The position numbers were made by a program, and so were the translations under genes. This document shows, piece by piece, positions 6,170-14,452 of a stretch of DNA of 42,003 bases (position 1 is its first letter; each line of letters opens with the position of its first letter). The notes under the pieces were generated by a model. The model was not told the origin of the DNA and did no database searches. It worked only from the letters and a program-made list of their open reading frames with translations. Location of the stretch: the NCBI GenBank assembly GCA_024408235.1, contig JAKSVF010000015.1, positions 1 to 42,003 of the forward strand, in the 5' to 3' direction. The DNA comes from Bacilli bacterium. Lineage in GTDB: Bacteria > Bacillota_I > Bacilli_A > RFN20 > CAG-826.

Positions 6170-7939
6170 TTAATAATTGTCTTCGTCGTAGTCGTCGTAG
6201 AGTTCTGGATCGATGTAGTCCTCATCGTCATACATTGATTCTTCTCTCTCGATTTCTGCTAACTCTTCCTCTGTGTAGATTGGCATTGCTTCCGGAGCAA
6301 CTGTAACCTCGATTGGCTTGACTGGCTCAACTTCGTCATCAGAGATCTGGTGAGGTCTCTTCTTCTTGTAGTCAGGCTTTGCCTGCTTCTTAGCTGGTTT
6401 AGAAGATAATGAAGCTTCGAGATCTTCAATTGTCTTTGTTGTCTTGACCTGGATTGTTGGTTCAACTGGCTTAACAGGCTCTTCAACAGCTGGAGCTGGA
6501 GCAGCTTCTTCAACAACAGGAGCAACTTCGACAGAAGGAGCAACTTCTTCAACTGTTTCCTCTTCAACTTCGACTGTGTCGATGATTGGAGTAACTTCAA
6601 CAGCTGGAGCAACTTCCGCTTTCTTTGCAGCCTCTTCGAAGGATTTAGCAGCGAATGCAGCACGTGCTTTGACCTTCTTCTCTTCTTCAGCAGACTTCTT
6701 GAGGTCTTCGATTGATGTGTACTTGATGCCATCTTCTTCTGCGACTGAGAGTGTGATGACGTCGATTGAATATCCTGTGAGCTTATTTGCTAACCTAGCA
6801 TTTGCGCCCTTCTTACCGATGGCGACTGATAATGCTTCGTCTTTAACGATAGCGGTTGCGCTTGGTCTTTCGTCTTCTTCATCAGGCTCATTGATTGCAA
6901 CGCCGATGACGGTTGCTGGTCTAAGAGCTTCAGCGATGAAGAGGCCTGGGTTCTCGCTCCATGCGATGACATCGATCTTTTCTTTGTCATTTGAATTGCC
7001 TAACTGACCAACGATCTTCTGGATACGTGATCCGCCAGGACCGATACATGAACCTGTTGCGTCAACGTCTTCAAGTGAAGAATAGACTGCGACTTTTGAT
7101 CTGACGCCAGCTTCACGTGCAATTCCTTTGATGAGAACTGTTCCTTCGAAGATTTCATGGATTTCTTCTTCGAAGAGTCTCTTTAAGAAACCTTCAGATG
7201 AACGTGTGATTTCAATCTGTGGACCTTTCTGTGGTTTGCCGTCTGCGGTGACAGACTTAACTTCCTGGATGTAGACTTTGACTGTTTCGCCAACGGTGAA
7301 GTCTTCGTTGCCGATCATTGCCTTACGTGTTAATTCAACTGTTGTTCTTCCGATGTTGATGAGAGCGGACTTGTCGTCGTATTTCTCAACACGGCCAGTG
7401 ATGATTTCTCCGATGTGATCCTTATAGATCTCATATAATGCTGATCTTTCTGACTCAGCGATTCTCATCTTCAATGTTGCCTTAACTGCGTTGATTGTTA
7501 ATTTGCCCATCTCGGTTAATGGAGCATACATTGCATACTTCTCACCGTATTTGAGATGTGATTTTTCTTCTTTGACCTTTTCGATGAGGAAGAGGTATTC
7601 GTTCTTCTTTGACTGAGGAACCTTTTTGCTCTTCTTGATGTCGTCGTATTCTTCTTTTAAGTGTTCTAATGAAGCTTCGTAATCCTCTTTTGCATCTTCG
7701 AGTGAGATTTCGAGGTAGTCATCCTCAACTTCTTCAACGACGTTCTTGAACTGGCAGACTGTGATAGCGCCGTTCTCTTCATCGATTGTGGCGAGGACTT
7801 CTGCATCGTCTCCACCGCCTAAATACTTAATGTAAGCTTTCTCTAAAGCCTCTTTAAGGGCTGAAACAACTTCACTTGGATCAATGCCCTTTGTTTCTGC
7901 GATTGCGTTAACCGCAGTTCTGAATTCTACTGCATCCAT
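6170..7939 (-). CDS. nusA: Transcription termination/antitermination factor NusA, with insertion and acidic tail
   Basis: Binds RNA polymerase near the RNA exit channel and modulates pausing and termination. Domains in 589 residues: N-terminal polymerase-binding domain (1-170), S1 (about 175-245), KH1 with GPGGSRIQ (300-307), KH2 with AIGKKGANARLANKL (373-387) and an acidic, Pro/Val/Glu-rich tail (400-589). Bacillus NusA is about 370 residues. Two oddities: a charged, coiled-coil-like insertion at about 84-128 in the N-terminal domain, and MGKLTINAVKATL where most have FGRIAAQTAKQ. The tail is low-complexity and probably disordered. AAAGGAT precedes the ATG by eight bases. The gene lies under the attenuator in front of rimP, so autoregulation is plausible. 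Confidence 0.95.
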   Translation of the reverse strand: MDAVEFRTAVNAIAETKGIDPSEVVSALKEALEKAYIKYLGGGDDAEVLATIDEENGAITVCQFKNVVEEVEDDYLEISLEDAKEDYEASLEHLKEEYDDIKKSKKVPQSKKNEYLFLIEKVKEEKSHLKYGEKYAMYAPLTEMGKLTINAVKATLKMRIAESERSALYEIYKDHIGEIITGRVEKYDDKSALINIGRTTVELTRKAMIGNEDFTVGETVKVYIQEVKSVTADGKPQKGPQIEITRSSEGFLKRLFEEEIHEIFEGTVLIKGIAREAGVRSKVAVYSSLEDVDATGSCIGPGGSRIQKIVGQLGNSNDKEKIDVIAWSENPGLFIAEALRPATVIGVAINEPDEEDERPSATAIVKDEALSVAIGKKGANARLANKLTGYSIDVITLSVAEEDGIKYTSIEDLKKSAEEEKKVKARAAFAAKSFEEAAKKAEVAPAVEVTPIIDTVEVEEETVEEVAPSVEVAPVVEEAAPAPAVEEPVKPVEPTIQVKTTKTIEDLEASLSSKPAKKQAKPDYKKKRPHQISDDEVEPVKPIEVTVAPEAMPIYTEEELAEIEREESMYDDEDYIDPELYDDYDEDNY

Positions 7940-7956
7940 ACTTTTTATCCTTTTCC

Positions 7957-8418
7957 TTAGAATTTGATGGCTAATCTTGCTTTATCGATATCCTTTAGCG
8001 GGATTTCGATGTTTTTCTTTCTCGTCTTATCTCTTACTTCGAGGGTAAGAATCTCATCACTTACGCTTACGATATCGCCTTCTATTATGTTGGCGCCTTT
8101 ATAAGGGTGGCTAAGATGCAAGTTCACATAGCTACCGACGTAAGAATTTAGCCTCTCGAGTTTGATTGGCTTCTCTGCACCAAGGGACGAGATATCCAAG
8201 GTGTAGGGATCTTTGATGGGGTCATTAGCGTCGAGTATCGGATTGATGATATCCCCCACATGGATAATGTCATCAAGGCTGATTGGATCGACACGGTCAA
8301 CCGTGATTCTCAAGGTGAGACCAGATTTGTCGCGAGATAAGGTGCATTCGTATATTTCGAAGCCCTCATTCGCAAGAGGTTCCCTCAAGAGTTCTTGAAC
8401 TGTTTTCAATTCGTTCAT
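7957..8418 (-). CDS. rimP: Ribosome maturation factor RimP
   Basis: Needed for 30S assembly. The start is the ATG at 8418, five bases after GGAGGG; the frame is open further upstream but that part lies in the leader terminator hairpin. The 153-residue protein shows the RimP N-terminal alpha/beta domain with the conserved LRITVDR strand, the ISLDD...ILDANDPIKDPYTLDISSLGAEKPI segment (the family has Y-LEVSSPG-RPL), and an Sm-like C-terminal domain. The first gene of the operon. The SSLGAEK variant of SSPGLDR is a mild divergence. Confidence 0.92.
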   Translation of the reverse strand: MNELKTVQELLREPLANEGFEIYECTLSRDKSGLTLRITVDRVDPISLDDIIHVGDIINPILDANDPIKDPYTLDISSLGAEKPIKLERLNSYVGSYVNLHLSHPYKGANIIEGDIVSVSDEILTLEVRDKTRKKNIEIPLKDIDKARLAIKF

Positions 8419-8421
8419 TCT

Positions 8422-8480
8422 TCCCTCCAAAAATAAAGAGTGGTCCCGGTCAGGGCCACTCAATAATTTAAATTTGAGTG
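8422..8480 (-). promoter_or_regulatory. Transcription attenuator in the rimP-nusA leader
   Basis: On the minus strand two hairpins exclude each other. The first pairs CACTCAA (8480-8474) with TTGAGTG (8463-8457). The second is a terminator, GAGTGG (8461-8456) with CCACTC (8443-8438) and three more inner pairs, followed by TTTATTTTT. They share GAGTG. Upstream, AGTGGCTCCGTAACACT offers a third, weaker pairing that would sequester CACTC and free the terminator. The terminator ends directly before the rimP ribosome site GGAGGG (8427-8422). This is the layout of a regulated leader; no known riboswitch was recognised. Confidence 0.7.
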
Positions 8481-8514
8481 TTACGGAGCCACTATTGGGA
8501 TCTTCCGCAGCGAT

Positions 8515-8542
8515 ATTGTAACAATAGAGCGGTAATATACAA
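8515..8542 (-). promoter_or_regulatory. Promoter of the rimP operon
   Basis: TTGTAT (8542-8537), a 16-base spacer and TACAAT (8520-8515) with TG one base upstream (extended -10). The start would be near 8508, giving a leader of about 90 bases that contains the attenuator. Confidence 0.75.
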
Positions 8543-8635
8543 AATACTTTTTAATAAAAAGTGTTAATTGATGAACTTTTCTTCGTTTTTAGACTATAAA
8601 GCACTCTTTTAATGCAAGCGGGTTACATCTTTATA

Positions 8636-8644
8636 TGCTAGAAT
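8636..8644 (+). promoter_or_regulatory. Extended -10 of the U32 gene, leaderless
   Basis: TGCTAGAAT is an extended -10 with TAGAAT at 8639-8644. Seven bases separate it from the ATG at 8652, so transcription should begin at or next to the start codon. No ribosome site is present. Confidence 0.65.
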
Positions 8645-8651
8645 TAGCGAC

Positions 8652-10898
8652 ATGGAATTATTATCGCCTGCCGGAAATTATCTAAACGCACTCTCAGCCC
8701 TAAAAGGTGGCGCCGATGCGATATACCTCGGTGGAAAGTCTTTCAGCGCTAGAGCAAGCGCAGATAACTTCTCGAATGAAGAATTAAGAGACATAACAAG
8801 ATTCGCTCATTCTATCGGAAGAAAAGTGTATGTGACGCTAAACACGCTTCTATACCAAGATGAGTTCTTTTTGGCCGTTGAATTCGCAAAGTTCCTATAC
8901 GAAATCAATGTTGACGGGGTAATCATCCAAGATTTGGGTCTTGCTTCATATCTCCATAAGACGATGCCGGGCCTGCCTTTAAATGCATCAACTCAGCTCA
9001 ACTGCCATAACGTTAAGCAGGCAGAAGCCCTAATTAAGATTGGTTTCAAAAGAATAGTGTTAGCTAGAGAGGCCGATTTAGCGATGATAAAAGCAATAAA
9101 AGACCTCGGGGTTGAAGTTGAGGTTTTCGTCCACGGAGCCTTATGCGTCTCCTATTCAGGCAACTGTTTGATGTCATCATTCATCGGTGATAGGTCAGGC
9201 AATCGCGGAAGATGCGCCCAGCCATGCAGAATGTCTTATTCTCTATATGAAGATGGTGTGAGGATTTCTGACCCTAGCTTTGCTATATCAACAAAAGACC
9301 TCATGACGCTCGATAGAATCGGAGAACTTGCTAAACTCGGCGTCGATTCTTTCAAAATCGAGGGAAGATTAAAAACAAACGAATATATCTACCAAGTCAC
9401 TAAATCGTATAGACATGCGATTGACTCAATTGATGAAATCAATAAATACGGCCGTGAAGATAGAGAAAACTTGCAGAAGATATTCTCTAGAAAATTCACT
9501 AGAGGATATTTATTCAACGAATCCCCTTTTAGATTGCTCAACACCGACACTTCTTCTCACCAAGGCGAACGAATTGGAAGAGTAATCAAAACCACAAATA
9601 ACAGAGTGGCTATCAAACTCGAAAAAGAAATCCACAGATTAGACGGCATCCGCTTTAACGATAAACGACAGTTTGGATTAACGATTGAGAAAATGTTCCT
9701 GAAATCAAATCCGGTCGATGTCGCATATCCTAACGACATAATTGAACTATCCAGCATAGAAGATGCGCCTAAACTGAACAATCTTGAAGTCATAAGAACA
9801 AAGGATTATCTACTTAATAAATCACTAGAAGATGAGCTAAAAGAGAAGATAAAAGTTCAGGTTGATGCGAGATTTAGAGCTAGAGCAAATTCCCCTCTAG
9901 AACTTTCTATTGCCTTTGAAGGCAAAACCATAAGGGTCTTAGGAGAAAATGCCTTAGAGTCGCTAAATAAAGGCACATCTAGCGAAAGAATTGTCGAACA
10001 GCTTAAAAAATCAGGCGAATATCCATACGAAATAACTACGATCGAGATGGATTATGAGAATTGCTTCATCCCAATCTCAATGCTGAACAAGTTGAGAAAC
10101 GACGCTTTTGAGGCTTTGCAAAATGCTCTCATTGTGGAAAATGAAGTCATCCCACTACCATATCATTCGGATATCGGCGTTCCCGCTAACGTCGAATCAT
10201 TTAAAGCGATCGCAGAGACTGAAGAGCAAAGATTTGTCTTGAAGAACAAGGGTTTAATCACCTTCTATCTAAATGACGCGGAACACGAGCTGACACCAAG
10301 AATATCTTCTTCCCCAACTTTCGGAGGAGATGAATGCATCGCGAATTACATTGTAGAAGGAAATGGTGAACTCATTGCCTCCCCTTACTGCAACATAACT
10401 AACTCATACGCTCTAGATTTGTATTTCGAATTCGGTTTTAAAGAGGCTATCGTTTCATTTGAAGTTGATCGTTCCTCTTTAAGAGATATGATGAACGATT
10501 ACCGCAATAGACATGGAGAATTCCCAAATGTTGGAATAATGGTCTATGGCAAGGCTGATGCGATGATAATGAAATCATGCCCAATCGGCACATATTTCAA
10601 CAACAAAGCAAAGCACTGCAATCGATGCCATAACCACGTCTATCAATTAAACGACCGCATGAACTGCAAATACCATATGATCGGTGATAAAGACTGTAAT
10701 ATTCGAATCCTTATGGATAGGCCAATTTATCTTTTAGATAAAATTAACGAATTAAGAGATATGAATGTTTCTAATTTCTACCTCAGCTTCACAGATGAAG
10801 ACGAGGATAAATGTTACGATGTGCTCTCATCGCTAGATAATGACGGGGAAACGTGTATTGATTACACGCGTGGCCACTACAACAAAAGGGCAATTTAA
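8652..10898 (+). CDS. Peptidase U32 family protein (RlhA-like)
   Basis: A 748-residue protein of the U32 family, whose studied members hydroxylate RNA (RlhA, 23S rRNA; TrhP/TrhO-linked U34 pathway) and contain an iron-sulfur cluster rather than acting as simple collagenases. The N-terminal barrel starts ELLSPAGNYLNALSALKGGADAIY in family form (split here by residues 2-24). The signature HGALCVSYSGNCLMSS (161-176) and GRCAQPCRM give Cys165, 172, 188 and 192, the expected cluster ligands. A middle DUF3656-like region follows, and a second Cys-rich segment near the C-terminus (CPIG..HCNRC..NCKYH). Its length suits the long Firmicutes form. It is divergent from the rimP operon and ends at a strong terminator. 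Confidence 0.88.
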   Translation: MELLSPAGNYLNALSALKGGADAIYLGGKSFSARASADNFSNEELRDITRFAHSIGRKVYVTLNTLLYQDEFFLAVEFAKFLYEINVDGVIIQDLGLASYLHKTMPGLPLNASTQLNCHNVKQAEALIKIGFKRIVLAREADLAMIKAIKDLGVEVEVFVHGALCVSYSGNCLMSSFIGDRSGNRGRCAQPCRMSYSLYEDGVRISDPSFAISTKDLMTLDRIGELAKLGVDSFKIEGRLKTNEYIYQVTKSYRHAIDSIDEINKYGREDRENLQKIFSRKFTRGYLFNESPFRLLNTDTSSHQGERIGRVIKTTNNRVAIKLEKEIHRLDGIRFNDKRQFGLTIEKMFLKSNPVDVAYPNDIIELSSIEDAPKLNNLEVIRTKDYLLNKSLEDELKEKIKVQVDARFRARANSPLELSIAFEGKTIRVLGENALESLNKGTSSERIVEQLKKSGEYPYEITTIEMDYENCFIPISMLNKLRNDAFEALQNALIVENEVIPLPYHSDIGVPANVESFKAIAETEEQRFVLKNKGLITFYLNDAEHELTPRISSSPTFGGDECIANYIVEGNGELIASPYCNITNSYALDLYFEFGFKEAIVSFEVDRSSLRDMMNDYRNRHGEFPNVGIMVYGKADAMIMKSCPIGTYFNNKAKHCNRCHNHVYQLNDRMNCKYHMIGDKDCNIRILMDRPIYLLDKINELRDMNVSNFYLSFTDEDEDKCYDVLSSLDNDGETCIDYTRGHYNKRAI

Positions 10899-10901
10899 AA
10901 A

Positions 10902-10933
10902 GGAGACTCGCGATTGAGTCTCCTGTTTTTTTA
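10902..10933. terminator. Terminator between U32 gene and phosphatase 1
   Basis: GGAGACTC (10902-10909) and GAGTCTCC (10916-10923) form a perfect stem followed by TGTTTTTTT. The AAAAA before the stem lets it also serve the leftward phosphatase gene, which converges here. Confidence 0.9.
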
Positions 10934-12625
10934 TTCCATTGGAAGGAATGCGACGTGTGAGATCTGGACGTTATTTGTTAATGCTGTCAAATCGATGATG
11001 TTCTCGCCTGAATAGAGGTCTAAGTCAGCGATTTCAACTGGAATCCAGTAATCACCGTTTAAGCCAAGGCCGTTAGTAACGCTTGAACCCCAACCAACTG
11101 GTCTATCTTTTGAGACAAGATCGACATCGGTGCCGTTAACCTGAGCTGATAAGACTGTTGAGAACTTGTTAGAAGCCGTGATTGAAGCAATCTTCATGCT
11201 TGCAAAGAGTCTTCCTTTTGTGTCTTCTTCAAGATTCAATTTGAATCGTGAGCTCTTGTTTGCAGCAAGTTTAACGTAAGCGGCTGGATCTCTAACAGCC
11301 ACTTGCTCTGAGAGAACTCCGTCTCCAGTTGCTGTCTTTGCATCAACTACGGTTGTATTTGGGTTGCCTGTGACCTTTTCACCATCTGTTAAGACGTCGA
11401 TGATTGTGTCGAGCTTTTCAGCGGAAACGCCGATTGTTCTTAAGAAGCTATAGACCTTGTTGTGGAAATTCTCTCCTGGGAAGGTCATGATTTCCTGAAC
11501 ATAAGCTCTAGTTGAATCGTCATTTTGCTGGTTGACATATGTTGTCTTACCAATGTTTCCAAAGTTGGAGAACATATAGTCTTTGTAGATATCGCCGAGA
11601 GATACACCGACTAAGCCGTTGACCAACAAGGCAACTGCACCGGTTCTATCGGTTCCGATACGGCAATGGAAGTCGATCGGATAATTTGAAGCATCGCCTA
11701 AGATATCGAATGTCTTTCTTAATGGTTCGATGTTTCTGTAAATGAGGTTTTTACCATTCTGGTATGCCCAAGGGACGAATTTATAGTCAACGCCAGGGAT
11801 TTCAGAAACGGTTTCAGCTGTTGCGAAGCTTGATTCGCCGCCTGTTCCTGAAGGGCCGCCTCTTAATTCGATTTCAGTCTTAACTCCCCAGGACTTGACG
11901 ACTTCTCTACCTGCATCGGTGATTGTCTTCTTGTCCATGTTGTAGTCAGCGAATGCTGAAGTACGATAGAGCTGACCATATTTAAGCGTGCCGCCGCCTG
12001 CCAATTTTGTTCCGCCTAAATCACGGCAGTTTGTGATTCCATCAACATGGAATGTGCGGATTGTTCCATACTCGCCATTTCCTAAGCTCATATCCATCTC
12101 GACTGGATAGTAGTCAGAAACCTCTTCATGGCCATCTTGATATACCGCTTTGACCTGGTAGTAATATTTGCCTGCAAAGAGGTTATAAACATTCGCGGAT
12201 GTTGTGTCGGATTCAACAACTACTGGATCTGTAGTTTTGCCCCACTCATAGACATCGACTTCATATTTATCGAAGTCTGCACCTGCCTCGTGTTCCCACT
12301 CAATCTTCAATGGCTCTGGTGATGAAAGGTTTGACTTGCCGTCCGCAAGTAAAGCTGCATCTGCCTGAGAGAGTTCTCCGAGTTCAAGTCCATCTTTAAT
12401 CAAGAAAGCCTTCTGCTTCTCTGTGTAGACAGACTGTGGTTCATCGAATTCCGTTACAGTGTCGATAAAAACGTCATCGGCAACAGGAAGTTCGAATGCT
12501 GGTTCTGATGACTCAACTTCTGATTTAACTTCTTCTGATGACTGAACTGGTTTCTTTCCACCGCCACATGCTGTTAAAAGCAAGGACAATGAAATGCATA
12601 AAAAGTATTTCTTTGTATTCTTCAT
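10931..12625 (-). CDS. Secreted lipoprotein tyrosine phosphatase, paralogue 1
   Basis: A 564-residue surface lipoprotein. The signal peptide ends in LLTAC with lipidated Cys20. A Glu/Ser-rich linker (21-60) leads to a fibronectin-like domain (about 100-180, with YYYQVKAVY), then a PTP3-type tyrosine phosphatase domain (about 190-420): TNCRDLGG start motif and P-loop CRIGTDRTG with Cys321 and Arg327. A C-terminal carbohydrate-binding-like beta domain (about 440-564) follows. It probably removes phosphate from protein tyrosines or phospholipids outside the membrane; substrate unknown. AAGGGG lies six bases before the ATG. Two paralogues are at 18538 and 34355. A 17-bp palindrome upstream may be an operator. 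Confidence 0.85.
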   Translation of the reverse strand: MKNTKKYFLCISLSLLLTACGGGKKPVQSSEEVKSEVESSEPAFELPVADDVFIDTVTEFDEPQSVYTEKQKAFLIKDGLELGELSQADAALLADGKSNLSSPEPLKIEWEHEAGADFDKYEVDVYEWGKTTDPVVVESDTTSANVYNLFAGKYYYQVKAVYQDGHEEVSDYYPVEMDMSLGNGEYGTIRTFHVDGITNCRDLGGTKLAGGGTLKYGQLYRTSAFADYNMDKKTITDAGREVVKSWGVKTEIELRGGPSGTGGESSFATAETVSEIPGVDYKFVPWAYQNGKNLIYRNIEPLRKTFDILGDASNYPIDFHCRIGTDRTGAVALLVNGLVGVSLGDIYKDYMFSNFGNIGKTTYVNQQNDDSTRAYVQEIMTFPGENFHNKVYSFLRTIGVSAEKLDTIIDVLTDGEKVTGNPNTTVVDAKTATGDGVLSEQVAVRDPAAYVKLAANKSSRFKLNLEEDTKGRLFASMKIASITASNKFSTVLSAQVNGTDVDLVSKDRPVGWGSSVTNGLGLNGDYWIPVEIADLDLYSGENIIDLTALTNNVQISHVAFLPME

Positions 12626-12682
12626 TGGTTTCCCCTTATTAAATCTTGCTTATTATTTCATAAATAATCCTCTTAAAAGTGG

Positions 12683-12699
12683 ACAAATATGCTATTTGT
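12683..12699. promoter_or_regulatory. 17-bp palindrome upstream of phosphatase 1, possible operator
   Basis: ACAAATA-TGC-TATTTGT has perfect 7-base arms. It lies 58 bases before the phosphatase ATG and overlaps the likely promoter zone (TTGATT on the minus strand just upstream). Not found before the two paralogous genes. Confidence 0.5.
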
Positions 12700-12742
12700 A
12701 TAAGGTAATCAATTTTGATTAGATTCGTTTTGGAGTGTTTTA

Positions 12743-12758
12743 TAATGCGCGCGCATTA
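12743..12758. repeat. Two abutting perfect palindromes
   Basis: TAATGCGCGCGCATTA is a perfect 16-bp palindrome, immediately overlapped by ATTAATATTAAT (12755-12766), another perfect palindrome. They sit between the terminator of the lipoprotein/CvpA pair and the promoter zone of phosphatase 1. Role unknown. Confidence 0.5.
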
Positions 12759-12764
12759 ATATTA

Positions 12765-12788
12765 ATTTAAAACCCACCTAAAGGTGGG
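12765..12788 (-). terminator. Terminator of the CvpA-like/lipoprotein pair
   Basis: On the minus strand CCCACC (12788-12783) and GGTGGG (12778-12773) form a stem with a TTTA loop, followed by TTTTAAATT. It lies six bases after the lipoprotein stop. Confidence 0.85.
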
Positions 12789-12794
12789 CTTAGT

Positions 12795-13637
12795 TTATTT
12801 CTCTAGCGTCCAAGTCTCGTCGATTGTTGGAATTTCGACTTTTACAGGTACGTCGTATCTATAGCGGTATTTGAAATATTCGGTGATTCCCTTTTCGCTT
12901 CTTTCGATAAGCTCATAAACCATATATCCAGATTCTGACTGAAGTTCCATGTGGTATTCTCCATAATCCCAAGAGCCGTAAAGGTTACCAACATCCCCGT
13001 CAGATTCGAATTTAATGTTGGTGGCTTCACCGCTTTCGAGGATTGCTTTTGCATCCTTCCATGAATCAATCTGTGGAGTGATCATTTCAGAACATGTTTC
13101 AAAGGCGATTGCATCTTTTAGATCAAGCGCGTCTCCGCCTTCGTTAATGTAATAGACTTTAGAATCTATCCCCTCAGATGAGAATTTATGGTATGCCTCA
13201 TACCCGAGTTCGCCATCCATCCAGAACGTTACTTCGTTCTTGGTGTTTCCTTTTACGGTTCTTTCTTCTTTAGTCTCCGAACTGACAATTGTTTCATCGA
13301 TTTTGTAATTGAATTCAATATGAAGTTTGCCTTGCTCAACATCAAAAGCCCCATAGTTCTCATATTCATAATTACCGGAAACCACTCCAATATCGGCTTT
13401 GAAGTTATCCATATTAGCGCCTCTAACAACCTTCATGGAACCGGTTTTTAGCTCGCTATAATCAAGTTTGATTTTCAAGGCATCATCAAGCATCTTCATA
13501 CCGTCAGTTGCGGATATTTCATCTACATAGCCAGGCGTAAAAGTGTCCTCGTAATTGATTTCAGGCTTTTTATTCCCATTGCATGAAGTCAGGGTTGTTG
13601 CTAGTAAAATGATAGATAGTATCGAATGTTGTTTCAT
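12795..13637 (-). CDS. Lipoprotein of unknown function
   Basis: A 280-residue exported lipoprotein: signal peptide MKQHSILSIILLATTLTSC with lipidated Cys19, then an acidic, Gly/Tyr-rich body with alternating beta-type segments (YENYGAFDVEQGKLHIEFNY, YMVYELIERS). The pattern resembles a beta-rich outer-surface domain; no family recognised. The ATG at 13637 is chosen because it begins the signal peptide; the frame is open to 13688 but that part lies inside the CvpA-like gene. The ATG follows the CvpA-like stop (13648-13646) by eight bases with ATAGG as a weak ribosome site, so the two are one operon. Confidence 0.75.
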   Translation of the reverse strand: MKQHSILSIILLATTLTSCNGNKKPEINYEDTFTPGYVDEISATDGMKMLDDALKIKLDYSELKTGSMKVVRGANMDNFKADIGVVSGNYEYENYGAFDVEQGKLHIEFNYKIDETIVSSETKEERTVKGNTKNEVTFWMDGELGYEAYHKFSSEGIDSKVYYINEGGDALDLKDAIAFETCSEMITPQIDSWKDAKAILESGEATNIKFESDGDVGNLYGSWDYGEYHMELQSESGYMVYELIERSEKGITEYFKYRYRYDVPVKVEIPTIDETWTLEK

Positions 13638-13645
13638 AATAAAAC

Positions 13646-14413
13646 CTATTTGATAAATAATCCCGCGATATCTGTTGCCATTGAGCATAGACCTTTTGTA
13701 ATCGTGTAAGTATTAGGGTCGTCCCAAGCGATTAATGGTTTGATGAAATCTCCAACTGGACCAACGGTCAAAAGGATGACGAGGATATACGCAACAATTA
13801 TTGCTGTTAAGCTGCCTGTGACCACTCCGATTATTCCGCCGAGGAAATGATCGACGAATGAGATATTGAGTTTCTTGATAACGTTTCTCAAGATTAAAAG
13901 CAAGATAGATGCCACAAGCGAAACGCCTCCGCTGATGAGAACCCATGCCGCACCGATAAACGCATAGGCGGAAATGGTTTGAGAGAAGGCGACCGATAAA
14001 ACAACATCACCGGTTTCTGGGATGATTTTAAGCTGGGTGATGAGTGCGGTTAAGAGTGGCGAAAGGAAGGACGGAACGCCAAGAGCGGCATACGCCTGAG
14101 GCAACATCGTTTCTAAATTGCCCTGGTTAATCGGCGTGTTAAACACATCCCCTTTTGAGGAAATCCAATTGAATATAGGGTTATAGACAAATTGACCTAA
14201 TCCTGTATTGAAAAGCATTGCGCCCACTTGCTTACAGAACATTGAAGCCAAAATGAACGAGGCAATCGAAGCGACGGTCTGAAGCAACGCTCGCAAGAAC
14301 CCTTTCTTTGCGGCTGATATTATCGAAATTAAGACGATAACGATGAACAGTATCGAGACATAGTCAAATTGAAATGTTTGACCTGCCTGTGGTAACCAAG
14401 ACTCTACAACCAT
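13646..14413 (-). CDS. CvpA-like integral membrane protein
   Basis: A 255-residue protein with about five membrane spans: around residues 20-37, 45-65, 125-160 (two blocks) and 200-230. The start (DYVSILFIVIVLISIISAAKKGFLRALLQTVASIASFI) has the CvpA pattern of a first span followed by KKGF and a small-residue-rich second span. The C-terminal half has HFLGGIIGVVTGSLTAIIVAY, also typical. CvpA proteins are linked to colicin V export and envelope stress, with no clear activity. TAGGGGGT precedes the ATG. It forms an operon with the following lipoprotein, which suggests a shared envelope role. (Motifs quoted here are split from longer stretches.). Confidence 0.75.
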   Translation of the reverse strand: MVVESWLPQAGQTFQFDYVSILFIVIVLISIISAAKKGFLRALLQTVASIASFILASMFCKQVGAMLFNTGLGQFVYNPIFNWISSKGDVFNTPINQGNLETMLPQAYAALGVPSFLSPLLTALITQLKIIPETGDVVLSVAFSQTISAYAFIGAAWVLISGGVSLVASILLLILRNVIKKLNISFVDHFLGGIIGVVTGSLTAIIVAYILVILLTVGPVGDFIKPLIAWDDPNTYTITKGLCSMATDIAGLFIK

Positions 14414-14452
14414 AATTACTACCCCCTACGTGAAACAATACACACAATTATA

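Noticed and set aside
12683..12699. LexA or other known operator
   Set aside because: The arms do not match any consensus that I could recall with confidence, so only a generic palindrome is claimed.
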